NCBI RefSeq assembly: GCF_011038885.2
Contig: NZ_CP064952.1
Span: 2,170,001 to 2,234,000 of the forward strand
Source: Schaalia sp. ZJ405
GTDB taxonomy: Bacteria; Actinomycetota; Actinomycetes; Actinomycetales; Actinomycetaceae
Length of the DNA stretch: 64,000 nucleotides
Reading direction: 5' to 3'
Shown: positions 50,978-59,314 of the stretch, in pieces
Layout of the letters: each line of letters opens with the position of its first letter
How positions within the stretch are numbered: position 1 is the first letter of the stretch
The notes under the pieces: model-generated
The model's input: the letters and a program-made list of their open reading frames with translations, nothing else
Told to the model about the DNA's origin: nothing
Databases searched by the model: none
Made by a program: the position numbers and the translations under genes

Positions 50978-52588
50978 TCATGGCTGCGCCTCCAAAATTT
51001 GTTCACTCACGGCAAGGCGCATGATTGCTTGCTCAGAGAACTCATCACGCTGAAGCTCACCTGCGAATTTCCCATTCGACAACACGATGACGCGATGAGA
51101 AATCCCCATGATTTCAGGGAGTTCAGAGCTCACGACAACGACTCCAGCCCCTTGCTCAGCGAGCTGGTGGATGAGTGTGTATATCGCGGAACGTGCTCCA
51201 ACATCAATTCCCCGAGTTGGTTCATCAAAGAGAAATACTCGTGGTGCAAGGGGAAGCCACTTGCCGATGACTCCTTTTTGTTGATTCCCTCCCGAGAGGG
51301 TTTCCGCAAGCTGATTGAGTTGACCTCGAAGATCAACGTCATCTTTCACGTTCTTCGCTGTTGTGCGGAGCTTTCCTACAGGTGTGATTCCTCTGAGGAA
51401 TGCACGCGTCGGCAACGTGATGTTGTCTTCGATTGTCAGTCTTTGAGCAAGTCCCTGCCCCTTACGGTCTTCAGGGACGAGGACGATCTTGCGTCTAATG
51501 GCATCACGGGGTGATCGAAGGTCGAGAGTTTGCCCATCAAGGATGATGTCCCCACTCTCGGCTTTGCGTGCACCCGCAATCGTTTCGAGTAACTCAGTTC
51601 TACCCGCTCCAACAAGACCTGCGATTCCAAGAATTTCGCCTTGGTGTAGTTCGAGAGAGATGTTGTCAAACTCTCCCGAGCGACTCAGTTGACGAATTTC
51701 GAGGAGCACCTCCGATTTCGGTGTGACCGGTTCGGGGTAGATATGTGTTAAATCGCGACCAACCATTGATGCGACCATGCTCTCCAGGTCGACTTTTCCC
51801 GTGTCCCACGATTTCACACGCGAGCCATCTCTTAACGTCACCACTGTGTCGGCAACAGAGTGCGTCTCGATGAGTCGATGCGTAATCCACACGATTCCCA
51901 CACCGTCACGTTTCAAGTCTTCAACGATGGTGTAGAGCACATCGACTTCGTCTTGCCCAAGCGATGCAGAGGGCTCATCGAAAACGATGATCTTCGGATT
52001 CTGAGAGAGCGCTTTGGCGATTTCGACGAGCTGCTGCACCGCAACGGAGCATCTGCCCGTGAGAGTTGTTGGCGCGAGCTCTGCCAATCCAACTCTCGCC
52101 AATAGTGCAGCTGCGTCCGAGTTCATCTTGTCGCGATGAACAAGTCCTGCGCGCTGAGGAAAACGTCCGAGGAAGATGTTTTCTGCAACTGTGAGGTTGG
52201 GAAGCAGCGAAAGTTCCTGGTGAACAAGTACCACTCCGCAGGCCGTCGCATGTGCGGGACCGCTGGGTGCGTATGGCTGTCCATCAAGGAACATTTCTCC
52301 CGCATTGGGCGAATGCACTCCGGAGAGTACTTTCATCAGCGTGGATTTCCCAGCACCGTTTTCCCCAATAAGTGCGACAGCTTCACCGTAATGGACATCG
52401 AAGTCCACCTCGTTGAGTGCCTTAACTCCGGGAAACGCTTTGACGATTCCACGCAGAGAAAGGCCGTCGTTGATCGGCGGTTCGTTCCACTTTCCCGAAG
52501 CGATACTCGGCGTACCTACTCTTTGTGTGGGGGCACTAGCCTGAGCCTCCCCCAGCATCCCATTCTTTTCAGAGTCCAAGTTCGACAT
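50978..52588 (-). CDS. sugar ABC transporter ATPase, two domains (RbsA-like)
   Basis: 536 residues from ATG at 52588 (MSNLDSEKNG), which overlaps the cupin gene by 20 bp. Two nucleotide-binding domains are fused. The first has Walker A GENGAGKST, VHQELSLLPNLTVAENIFLG and Walker B IIVFDEPSASL. Its signature is degenerate (CSVAVQQLVEIAKALS in place of LSxGxxQ), as often in RbsA/MglA proteins. The second has an altered Walker A (GLVGAGRTELLETI), PEDRKGQGLAQRLTIEDNIT, signature LSGGNQQKGVIGKWL and VFLFDEPTRGIDVGARSAIY. It energises the RbsC-like permease. The 55-residue N-terminal extension is unusual. Confidence 0.92.
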   Translation of the reverse strand: MSNLDSEKNGMLGEAQASAPTQRVGTPSIASGKWNEPPINDGLSLRGIVKAFPGVKALNEVDFDVHYGEAVALIGENGAGKSTLMKVLSGVHSPNAGEMFLDGQPYAPSGPAHATACGVVLVHQELSLLPNLTVAENIFLGRFPQRAGLVHRDKMNSDAAALLARVGLAELAPTTLTGRCSVAVQQLVEIAKALSQNPKIIVFDEPSASLGQDEVDVLYTIVEDLKRDGVGIVWITHRLIETHSVADTVVTLRDGSRVKSWDTGKVDLESMVASMVGRDLTHIYPEPVTPKSEVLLEIRQLSRSGEFDNISLELHQGEILGIAGLVGAGRTELLETIAGARKAESGDIILDGQTLDLRSPRDAIRRKIVLVPEDRKGQGLAQRLTIEDNITLPTRAFLRGITPVGKLRTTAKNVKDDVDLRGQLNQLAETLSGGNQQKGVIGKWLPLAPRVFLFDEPTRGIDVGARSAIYTLIHQLAEQGAGVVVVSSELPEIMGISHRVIVLSNGKFAGELQRDEFSEQAIMRLAVSEQILEAQP

Positions 52589-53810
52589 TTCCAGGTCCGT
52601 AGTGCTTGAGCATGACCAGCGGTTCAGAATCAGATTCATTCGTGATGACGACGCCTCGTCGCGCTGCCGCCGATGTCACGAAGTATTCGTCTCGTGTGAG
52701 TTCGTTGATACGCACCATCGTGATCGCCGAGAGTTCGTGACCGTCGATGGTTCCGTGGCCCTGCACGGCGATCAGACCGTAGGCGTCCTCTTCTTCAATG
52801 AGTGCGCTCTGTCCGGGGAACACCGTGAGTTCTTTGGCGCTAAAGGCCGTTGACTTGTAGACAATCCACTTCTCAACAAAGCGTCCTCGTCCGTGTTCTT
52901 TCGAGAATTCAGTTTCGTAGGGGGTTGTTGCGCGGTTAAGGTGGAATTGCGGATCGACGTTCGCCTCCCAGTCCAGCATGTCAACGAGCTTTGAGTAGTC
53001 GCCCCAATGCTCCTGTGGAACGTCTTTCCACAGCAGCTCAGCTGAAACTTCCATGTTGTTCGACCATGACTCAAACATCGAGAGCACATCCGATGCTCGC
53101 TGGGGTTCGTAGGTGCAGATCGATGCGGGTGCATGGAGGATTCCTGCCGGAACATCCCAGCCTTTGCCGAGCTGTGGACGATATCCCTGAGACAGGTCGG
53201 TGATTCGGTTGTCTCCGCCACGTTCATGACGACGCAGATGGTCCTCAAGTTGTTCGCGCGTGGTTTCCGGGTGAAGGCCGATGTACATGATCGACTGCTC
53301 ACCGAGGTAGTTATTCATTTGAGGCGAGAAGTAGTAGGCTTCCGGCTTGCCTCGCTTCCCAATTGGCAGCATGTCGCGGTCCATTGGATGCATGTGGAAG
53401 GGAAGCGGGAGCAGGTTGTCGTAGAACTTTGAGTAGGCATCCCAACGCCCATATTCGTTCCAGCTGCGTGCGCCAATCGCATCTGCCGTAAACGAGTCAA
53501 TGATGTCATCAAGCGGAACGAGGACGCCGTTCGCTGACACAGCAAGACTCAGCCCCTCGTAAGGCCCGGTTCCTGGGCCGTTGTCAGCCCGCGTTGTCGA
53601 TCCAAGCCATCGCTCATCGATTCCACCTCTTCCCTTCTCAAAGGGGAAGTAGTCATCGGGGTGGAGCCGGAGTCGACGTCCCGGAGTGCAGAAAGCACGG
53701 GGCACCCATGCCGGCGCAAGCCGCAGAACACCTTGCCCTTCGTTGAAGACAGAATCAACTGCTGATGCAGTGGCATCGACAGGAAGATCGAAGGTTGTTT
53801 CTTTTGCCAT
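52569..53810 (-). CDS. cupin-type sugar isomerase (mannose-6-phosphate-isomerase-like)
   Basis: 413 residues from ATG at 53810, preceded by GGAGGACCACA (a longer frame to 53957 would overlap the mutarotase gene). The double cupin is related to class I mannose-6-phosphate isomerases: the metal histidines are in LPLPFHMHPMDRDMLPIGKR, and GKPEAYYFSPQMNNYLGEQS (Glu) and the Asp/Pro-Ala-Gly loop WDVPAGILHAPASICTYEPQ (His) follow. The second cupin ends VQGHGTIDGHELSAITMVRI. It probably isomerises an aldose or its phosphate in the pathway served by the neighbouring importer and epimerase. The substrate is unknown. It lies 34 bp after the mutarotase gene. Confidence 0.8.
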   Translation of the reverse strand: MAKETTFDLPVDATASAVDSVFNEGQGVLRLAPAWVPRAFCTPGRRLRLHPDDYFPFEKGRGGIDERWLGSTTRADNGPGTGPYEGLSLAVSANGVLVPLDDIIDSFTADAIGARSWNEYGRWDAYSKFYDNLLPLPFHMHPMDRDMLPIGKRGKPEAYYFSPQMNNYLGEQSIMYIGLHPETTREQLEDHLRRHERGGDNRITDLSQGYRPQLGKGWDVPAGILHAPASICTYEPQRASDVLSMFESWSNNMEVSAELLWKDVPQEHWGDYSKLVDMLDWEANVDPQFHLNRATTPYETEFSKEHGRGRFVEKWIVYKSTAFSAKELTVFPGQSALIEEEDAYGLIAVQGHGTIDGHELSAITMVRINELTRDEYFVTSAAARRGVVITNESDSEPLVMLKHYGPGNVELGL

Positions 53811-53844
53811 TGTGGTCCTCCTTGACCGGTATTTGTCGTGCGCT

Positions 53845-54249
53845 CTACGGCTGCACGAGGCCCTTTGACAGAATGACGTTCGCCCACGTACGGGTTTCTC
53901 CCGTCGCGATAACGACAGATGCTTGCGATACCAGGGGGTAGTAGTCCCAGCGACCAACCATCACGTGGGGCGCTTCTCCGAGTGTCTGAAGAATGTCCTT
54001 TTCAGCGGGAGGGAGCGATTCTTCTGCCGAATCCATGAGAATCGGCGGATGGTCCTCATCGAGGGGCAAGACTGAGAGCACTGCCTTAAGCACCGGGATG
54101 ACCCCGATACCGGGAATGCGAATCACCTTCGAGTTCGTACGCTCGGCCGGAAAGTTGCCATCAACGATCGCAACCGTGTCGGAATGCCCCATCTCGTCAA
54201 GCGATTTGAGGATGTCACCCGTAAGTAGCGGATCAATGCCTGTGAGCAT
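53845..54249 (-). CDS. RbsD/FucU-family sugar mutarotase
   Basis: 134 residues from ATG at 54249, with AGAAGG 8 nt upstream (GTG 9 nt earlier is possible). Family features: MLTGIDPLLTGDILKSLDEM, then MGHSDTVAIVDGNFPAE (the catalytic His of the G-H-x-D motif) and the C-terminal VMVGRWDYYPLVSQASVVIA. These proteins speed interconversion of alpha/beta (pyranose/furanose) sugar forms after import. The FucU-like length and VGRWDYYPL ending suggest the fucose-mutarotase branch, but the operon context is ribose-type. It is the first gene of the operon, downstream of two operator-like repeats. Confidence 0.88.
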   Translation of the reverse strand: MLTGIDPLLTGDILKSLDEMGHSDTVAIVDGNFPAERTNSKVIRIPGIGVIPVLKAVLSVLPLDEDHPPILMDSAEESLPPAEKDILQTLGEAPHVMVGRWDYYPLVSQASVVIATGETRTWANVILSKGLVQP

Positions 54250-54323
54250 GTTGTTCACCTTCTGTGCTGAACACTTCTGTGTCGCAGGAGCATCGTTACT
54301 CTCACGACTGTCTTAGACCCAGA

Positions 54324-54339
54324 TGTTACCGGTCTCATT
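54324..54339. promoter_or_regulatory. candidate LacI-family operator O1 of the ribose-type operon
   Basis: TGTTACCGGTCTCATT: palindromic core ACCGGT with TG/CA at the ends, the LacI-family pattern. An identical 16-mer lies at 54446. It sits 75 bp upstream of the mutarotase start. On the minus strand GACAAT, about 7 nt upstream, could be a -10 box, so a repressor here would block transcription. Confidence 0.65.
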
Positions 54340-54445
54340 GTAAATTGTCTAGCGATTCATTGATGTTACAAAGTTGTTATATATGCCCTGATTTACTGCT
54401 AAAACGGCATCACTAGCGGTATTCAGCATGAGAGTTTCGGTGTAG

Positions 54446-54461
54446 TGTTACCGGTCTCATT
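54446..54461. promoter_or_regulatory. candidate LacI-family operator O2
   Basis: The same 16 bases as at 54324-54339, 122 bp away in the same orientation. Two spaced sites would allow looping by a LacI-type tetramer. Confidence 0.65.
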
Positions 54462-54607
54462 AGTCGATCTGTACTCGGTGATCATCCAGCCAGTATGAGC
54501 GTTCACTGACATTGACCATTCACGGCTCACGCCATCACCCGCGCGCTTTCAGACTTGGAGTAGATGATTCGTTCGCGCCAACAGCGAAGGAGATTCACTC
54601 GACCCAA

Positions 54608-54626
54608 GGGACGAGGACGAGGCCGG
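54608..54626 (+). repeat. GACGAGGACGAG element, copy 11 (intergenic)
   Basis: GGGACGAGGACGAGGCCGG. The ATT of the usual form is replaced by GG, as in the copy at 63795. Confidence 0.8.
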
Positions 54627-54704
54627 TTTTCAGGGCACGCTGGTATGCCCCAACTCTGATGGGGCACGTATCAATACGGACTCGAAACGAGAGCCTCAAT
54701 GCCC

Positions 54705-55736
54705 TTAGCTGCGTACAGTCGATCCCCGGATAACAAGTTGAGGAGTCAGCACAACCTTCTGATGGACGTGAGGGACGGCCGTATCTAGCTCATCAATGAG
54801 CAGCCTGACCGCAGCCTCTCCCATCTCATGTCCCTGCATGGTGACACTCGTCAGTGGAACGCGACAGTCAGCAACCGAAGAGTTTCGATCACATCCCATC
54901 ACCGCGATGTCTTCGGGGATCGAAATACCCGCATCGCAGAGGCCTTCAATAAGTCCCGCAGCAAGTGAATCTGACACGCAGATAATTCCATCAGGGCGCG
55001 ATTCGGGGCTTCGTCCCACGATCCTCGCTGCACTCTCGTGGCCATCGATTTCTTTGACCCCCGAAACGATGATCTCCTCAAATCTCGCGCGTCCGGCACA
55101 CTCTTTCATTCCCCGACGCACGCCTCGTCGCCGGAGTCGAACAGGCTGGTATTCCTCATCTGCTCCGGCGATGAAAGCGATTCTCTTGCACCCGATGTCC
55201 AGCATGTGTTGAACCGCGAGGTAGCCAACTTGTTCATTGTCGACGCCGACTGTGCACAGGTCATGATCTTCCTGGTCGTAGTTGATCAGCACGACAGGAA
55301 CATCGCGCGCTTTCAGACGCCTCACGTGAGCGGATGAGTCCCGCACTGGAGCCAGGAGAAGCCCGGACACTCGGGCTTCGTTGAAGGAGTCAACGTTGTC
55401 GCTTTGCGCATCGAAGTCATCTGAGCTGTCCGCCAGCAGAAGGTTATGTCCCGCCTTTCGAGCAGCCTCCTGAGCGCCCCGAGCAACGTCAACGAACATG
55501 GAATTTGCCAGGCTGATGACAACAAGCCCGATGTAGCTCGAACGTCCAGATGCTAGTGAACTAGCATTGGCGTTGCGAACGAATCCCAGCTCGTCAATCG
55601 CAGCCTTTACTCGATCGATCGTTGATTGAGAGACTCGTTCCGGATGGTTCAGCACGTTAGAGGCGGTACCCAGAGACACTCCAGCTCGGTCAGCGACATC
55701 CCGCAAACGCGGCGACCCACTTGCGTGCGTGAGCAC
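54705..55736 (-). CDS. LacI-family regulator of the oligosaccharide/rhamnose genes
   Basis: 343 residues from GTG at 55736, preceded by AAGGAGA. The helix-turn-helix is RLRDVADRAGVSLGTASNVL with the hinge region NASSLASGRSSYIGLVVISL. The effector domain has LLLADSSDDFDAQSDNVDSF, VVLINYDQEDHDLCTVGVDN and DGIICVSDSLAAGLIEGLCD. It lies 36 bp after the second permease of the oligosaccharide ABC operon, on the same strand, so it is probably its last gene. This makes it the likely reader of the TTGAAACGATTCA-type sites before that operon, the rhamnosidase and the aldolase gene, although this has not been shown. Confidence 0.88.
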   Translation of the reverse strand: MLTHASGSPRLRDVADRAGVSLGTASNVLNHPERVSQSTIDRVKAAIDELGFVRNANASSLASGRSSYIGLVVISLANSMFVDVARGAQEAARKAGHNLLLADSSDDFDAQSDNVDSFNEARVSGLLLAPVRDSSAHVRRLKARDVPVVLINYDQEDHDLCTVGVDNEQVGYLAVQHMLDIGCKRIAFIAGADEEYQPVRLRRRGVRRGMKECAGRARFEEIIVSGVKEIDGHESAARIVGRSPESRPDGIICVSDSLAAGLIEGLCDAGISIPEDIAVMGCDRNSSVADCRVPLTSVTMQGHEMGEAAVRLLIDELDTAVPHVHQKVVLTPQLVIRGSTVRS

Positions 55737-55772
55737 CTTCGCGTCTCCTTTTCGATTCCGGTTCCAACACCG

Positions 55773-56630
55773 TCAGCCTTTGACCGCTCCTGCCGTCATT
55801 CCTTCCTGAATCTTACCGTTAAAGAAGACGAACATGATCAGCGGTGGGATTGTTATCAGGAGAACGTCCATAAAGAGCAAGTTCCATTGATTCAGCCCTT
55901 GTGATTGGTAGTTGTAGAGCGTCAGCTGAACGGTTTCGTTACCTTGGCCAGGCAGGAAGTAGAGCGCGTAGGTGAAGTCGTTGAACACAGTGACGGCCTG
56001 CACAACAATCACCGTGACAATTGTTGAACGGAGCAACGGAAAAATCACCCTGAAGAAGAGCTTCAATGGACCTGCGCCATCGATAATTGCGGCCTCGTCA
56101 AGCTCACGTGGGATTGTTTCGACAAACGCTCTGAAGAGCAAGATACAGAACGACAGGCCGAAGGCCACGTGAATAGCGATGAGTCCCGCGAGAGTCTTGT
56201 AGAGTCCGATCCCTTCAAGCACCCAGATGGTGGGAACAACAGCGGGAGGAATGATCAACCCCATCATGACGAAGATGTTGATGATGCCGTTCCACTTCGA
56301 CTGACGTCGCTGAAGGACGTATCCGACCATCGCACCTAGAACGACCTGGATCGCAACGGCGATCACTGTGACGATGAATGAATTGATAAAGGCACGGATG
56401 AGGACGTAGTCCTGCGTTGCGATGACAGTCTTAAAGTTCTCAATAAAATGCCATTCAGTCGGGAGAGAAAACTCCAGGAGTGAGGCTTCCTTTTGCGGCT
56501 TCGAGGCAGTCAGCAGGATGAAGACAAACGGAACGATGAAGATGACGATGCTGAAAAGGATGGCGATGATCCCCGGAATAACGCCCCTGCGAGACCTGTT
56601 ATTCATACGGGCGGTCAGGGAGGTACTCAT
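55773..56630 (-). CDS. ABC transporter permease, MalG-type
   Basis: 285 residues, six membrane helices. Start ATG 56630 (MSTSLTARMNNRSRRGVIPG) overlaps the stop of the upstream permease (ATGA). The EAA loop is FRAFVETIPRELDEAAIIDGAG, trimmed here to its core ELDEAAIIDGAG, followed by FFRVIFPLLRSTIVTVIV. It is the second membrane half of a CUT1-type oligosaccharide importer with the MalF-type permease and the binding lipoprotein. The matching ATPase is not in the window; a shared MsiK-type ATPase elsewhere is usual in actinobacteria. Confidence 0.9.
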   Translation of the reverse strand: MSTSLTARMNNRSRRGVIPGIIAILFSIVIFIVPFVFILLTASKPQKEASLLEFSLPTEWHFIENFKTVIATQDYVLIRAFINSFIVTVIAVAIQVVLGAMVGYVLQRRQSKWNGIINIFVMMGLIIPPAVVPTIWVLEGIGLYKTLAGLIAIHVAFGLSFCILLFRAFVETIPRELDEAAIIDGAGPLKLFFRVIFPLLRSTIVTVIVVQAVTVFNDFTYALYFLPGQGNETVQLTLYNYQSQGLNQWNLLFMDVLLITIPPLIMFVFFNGKIQEGMTAGAVKG

Positions 56631-57565
56631 GATCGCTGACCTTTTCTGTTGAGCCACATGTTCAGCGGGATAACGATCAACGCGATGACGAGGAACAGCA
56701 CAACGTTCCCTGCGGTTGAGAGTCCGTAGAACCCTGCTTGATACTGCTTGTAGATGACGGAAGCGATGACGTCTGACGAGAATCCAGGGCCTCCGCGAGT
56801 CATTGCCCAAATGAGGTCGAAGGAACGCAGGCCGCCAATGAGAGACAAGATGATGACGGTGACCGTTGCGGGACGACACAGCGGAAGCGTGATGTTTCTA
56901 AAAATTTCCCACGAACCCGCGCCGTCCATCTTGGCTGCCTCAACGTATTCACTTGGGATTGCAACGATCCCGGAGATGTAGATGACCGTCGCCAGACCGA
57001 CACCTTTCCACACGTCAACGCCGGCAACTGAAAAGAGAGCGAGGTGGGGATCAGTTAACCACCCCGGTCCACGGATACCAACAACCTCAAGCGCTCGGTT
57101 GACGAGACCGTCCTGAGGATCCAGAAGAACTTTCCATGTGACGCCAACTCCGATCGTCGACACAAGGACGGGGAAAAACACGACAGAACGAAGGTAGTTT
57201 CGTCCCAACACCTGCGAGGTGAGCAGCACTGCGAGAGCCAGCCCAAGAATCACCTTTGTTCCAGAGGTGACGAAGGCGTAGATGAAGGTATTGACGAAGC
57301 CTGTGATGAGCGCGGGTTCCTTGAAAAATTGGACAAAGTTGTCTAGGCCGATGAACTCCATGTCGAACAGGGTCCAGCGCGTCAACGAGAAGTAGAACGA
57401 GGCGACTGTGGGTATCAAGAAAAGGACAACGAAGAATACGCCAGCCGGGATATGGAAGTAGAGGGGGTAGTAGCGATCGAGTCCCCGTTTTTTCTTTTTC
57501 ACGGACCCAGCGGTCACGTCGAGCTGCCCTGTTGTCTGCGCACTCTGTGTTGCAGTAGCCATCAT
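56627..57565 (-). CDS. ABC transporter permease, MalF-type
   Basis: 312 residues. I choose ATG at 57565 (MMATATQSAQTTGQLD) with GGGAGAAAG upstream; a longer frame to 57613 would run into the hairpin. Six helices follow a basic cytoplasmic tail (SVKKKKRGLDRYYPLYFHIP). The EAA motif is YVEAAKMDGAGSWEIFRNIT with LPLCRPATVTVIILSLIGGL. FDLIWAMTRGGPGFSSDVIA is typical of the family. It partners the downstream MalG-type permease. Confidence 0.9.
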   Translation of the reverse strand: MMATATQSAQTTGQLDVTAGSVKKKKRGLDRYYPLYFHIPAGVFFVVLFLIPTVASFYFSLTRWTLFDMEFIGLDNFVQFFKEPALITGFVNTFIYAFVTSGTKVILGLALAVLLTSQVLGRNYLRSVVFFPVLVSTIGVGVTWKVLLDPQDGLVNRALEVVGIRGPGWLTDPHLALFSVAGVDVWKGVGLATVIYISGIVAIPSEYVEAAKMDGAGSWEIFRNITLPLCRPATVTVIILSLIGGLRSFDLIWAMTRGGPGFSSDVIASVIYKQYQAGFYGLSTAGNVVLFLVIALIVIPLNMWLNRKGQRS

Positions 57566-57581
57566 TGCTTTCTCCCGTTTC

Positions 57582-57622
57582 ATCGTTGGGGTGACTTCCT
57601 CATGGAGAGCCACCCCAACGAT
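57582..57622 (-). terminator. intercistronic hairpin between binding protein and permeases
   Basis: A perfect 12-bp stem ATCGTTGGGGTG / CACCCCAACGAT with 17-nt loop, 15 bp after the binding-protein stop, without a strong U-run. Such hairpins usually protect or partly terminate so that binding protein is made in excess. Confidence 0.7.
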
Positions 57623-57636
57623 GACGTCACATCATG

Positions 57637-58962
57637 TCACCAGCCCTTGAGCCCAAGCTGTTGAGCTTGCTTCTCAACGTCTTGGTCGTAAAGAGCTGCT
57701 CCTTCGGCCGCACTGGAAATGCCAGATCCCACCTGAACCGTGATCTGTTCAAGAGATGGGCCTTTGATGGGGGACAGGAACTCAAGGGCAAGACCGGTCT
57801 TTCCCTCATCGAAGTACGGAGTCATGTCTGAAATGAGCGAGGCCGCACCTTCAGGCACATCGCAGCCGTCGATGACAAATGGCCCGCCAACGGGGATTGC
57901 GCTCCCTATTGCCTCACACGCTTGGGGAGTTGCCAGCCAATTCAGCACTTCGATGGCAGCTTTGAGCTTGTCACCTTTCGTTGACTTGGGGATAGACATT
58001 CCTTTTGGAGTACCAATAGTCAGACCATTGATTTCAGGGCTGTCTGAGGGAATCGGAAACACACCGATCTTTGAGTCAGCATCCGGATAGTTTTGGCCAA
58101 TCGCCGCGGCAGCGTTCGACGTCAGCATCGGGTAGTGAGCTCCTGTGCCTTCGGCAAGCATTTTCATGCCATCGTTGTAGGTGGCCGAGGCGAAGTCATC
58201 GTTCATGTATCCCCGATCAAAGACATCCTGCATATGCTGGAATCCTTGGATTGCGGGTTCGTCGACATATTTCGCCTTGTTCGCGGTGTACTTATCGGCC
58301 CAATCGGGATCAGCGGCCATCACGTTGTAGGCATCGCCAAGCACGGGAATCTGAGAAGACCAGGTGTCGGAGTAGGTCTGAACGACAGGAGTGATTCCAG
58401 CGGCCTTGATTTTTTCGTTGTTGGCCATGAACTCATCCCAGGATCGGGGAATTTTTAGGCCGAGGTTCTTGTAGATGTCCTTGTTGTAGATCATCCCGAA
58501 AGCGAACGAAGTTCCAACCGGCAGTTCATACAGACCAGAGTCCGTTGACACTGCTTGCTTCCAGTTGTCGTTCACCTTGTCTGTCCACTCCTGATCCGAC
58601 AGATCCACCAATGTCTCATCGGGACGAAGCGCCTTGAGAAGTGAGCCCGAGTTGTACCATAAGAGGTCATTCATATCACCCGTCGCAAGACGTGTCTTGA
58701 CCAAGTTATCTCCCTCCGAACCTCCTGGGTGAGTTTCGTAGGAGATCTGAATCTTGTCGTGAGACGAGTTGAATTTCTCGACCAACGAGTCCCACAGCGC
58801 AATGGATGTTAAGGGGTCGGAGTCGATATAGATGGAGAGTGTGATGACGCCGTCGGCAGATGCTCCGCTTTCCGACGAGCCACCGGTGCCGCACGCGGAA
58901 AGCCCCAGCGCGCTCACGAGCGCAACTGCGGTGACCGTGGCAATGGACTGACGAGTTCTCAT
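57637..58962 (-). CDS. extracellular solute-binding lipoprotein (CUT1 type)
   Basis: 441 residues from ATG at 58962 (MRTRQSIATVTAVALVSALG), with GGAGGACAACAGC upstream. Lipobox LSAC. The mature protein is a family-1 solute-binding protein: ITLSIYIDSDPLTSIALWDS, FNSSHDKIQISYETHPGGSE, LPVGTSFAFGMIYNKDIYKN and LNWLATPQACEAIGSAIPVG. It captures an oligosaccharide or glycoside. The neighbouring cytoplasmic rhamnosidase and shared operators point to a rhamnose-containing substrate. It is first in its operon. Confidence 0.9.
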   Translation of the reverse strand: MRTRQSIATVTAVALVSALGLSACGTGGSSESGASADGVITLSIYIDSDPLTSIALWDSLVEKFNSSHDKIQISYETHPGGSEGDNLVKTRLATGDMNDLLWYNSGSLLKALRPDETLVDLSDQEWTDKVNDNWKQAVSTDSGLYELPVGTSFAFGMIYNKDIYKNLGLKIPRSWDEFMANNEKIKAAGITPVVQTYSDTWSSQIPVLGDAYNVMAADPDWADKYTANKAKYVDEPAIQGFQHMQDVFDRGYMNDDFASATYNDGMKMLAEGTGAHYPMLTSNAAAAIGQNYPDADSKIGVFPIPSDSPEINGLTIGTPKGMSIPKSTKGDKLKAAIEVLNWLATPQACEAIGSAIPVGGPFVIDGCDVPEGAASLISDMTPYFDEGKTGLALEFLSPIKGPSLEQITVQVGSGISSAAEGAALYDQDVEKQAQQLGLKGW

Positions 58963-59031
58963 GCTGTTGTCCTCCGTGAGGTGATAGCCCAATCACTCCC
59001 CCATTGGAGTGACTCAAGGCATGAAATTGAG

Positions 59032-59045
59032 TTGAATCGTTTCAA
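59032..59045. promoter_or_regulatory. candidate operator R1 (binding-protein operon side)
   Basis: TTGAATCGTTTCAA (complement TTGAAACGATTCAA), 70 bp upstream of the binding-protein start. LacI-type semi-palindrome centred on CG. Confidence 0.65.
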
Positions 59046-59222
59046 CACTGGGTATACTACGAACTATCAATGAGGCCGTCAACCCATTCGGGGGTAACAG
59101 TTTGGATACGATCCGCATAATTCCAGTATTTATGAGGATTTAGTCCATGAAACCTCTCTGCTTCATCTGATCTCTCCTCGAAAGTTTCACGGTCACTGTC
59201 CACTCACCTTGCAACTTTTGGA

Positions 59223-59236
59223 GTGAAACGATTTAA
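59223..59236. promoter_or_regulatory. candidate operator R2 (rhamnosidase side)
   Basis: GTGAAACGATTTAA: shares the TGAAACGATT core of R1 and R3. It is about 80 bp upstream of the rhamnosidase start used here. Confidence 0.55.
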
Positions 59237-59314
59237 TAAGAGTGTTTGACCCCTCAGCCTCTCGCGCTGGTCACTGTCGGTGCAATGAAGCACAAGATCA
59301 GATTAGGTGCCCTG

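Larger units (their letters stand above)
54259..54704. other. promoter region of the ribose-type operon
   Basis: 446 bp, A/T-rich near 54340-54420, holding both operator repeats and one dispersed element at 54608. There is no credible gene; a 73-codon + strand frame overlaps the end of the LacI gene. Confidence 0.5.
58963..59314. other. divergent promoter region with two operator-like sites
   Basis: About 350 bp. GTTGAATCGTTTCAAC lies at 59031-59046 and TGAAACGATTTAA at 59224-59236, one near each promoter. A TATACT box lies at 59053-59058. No gene is visible. Confidence 0.55.
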
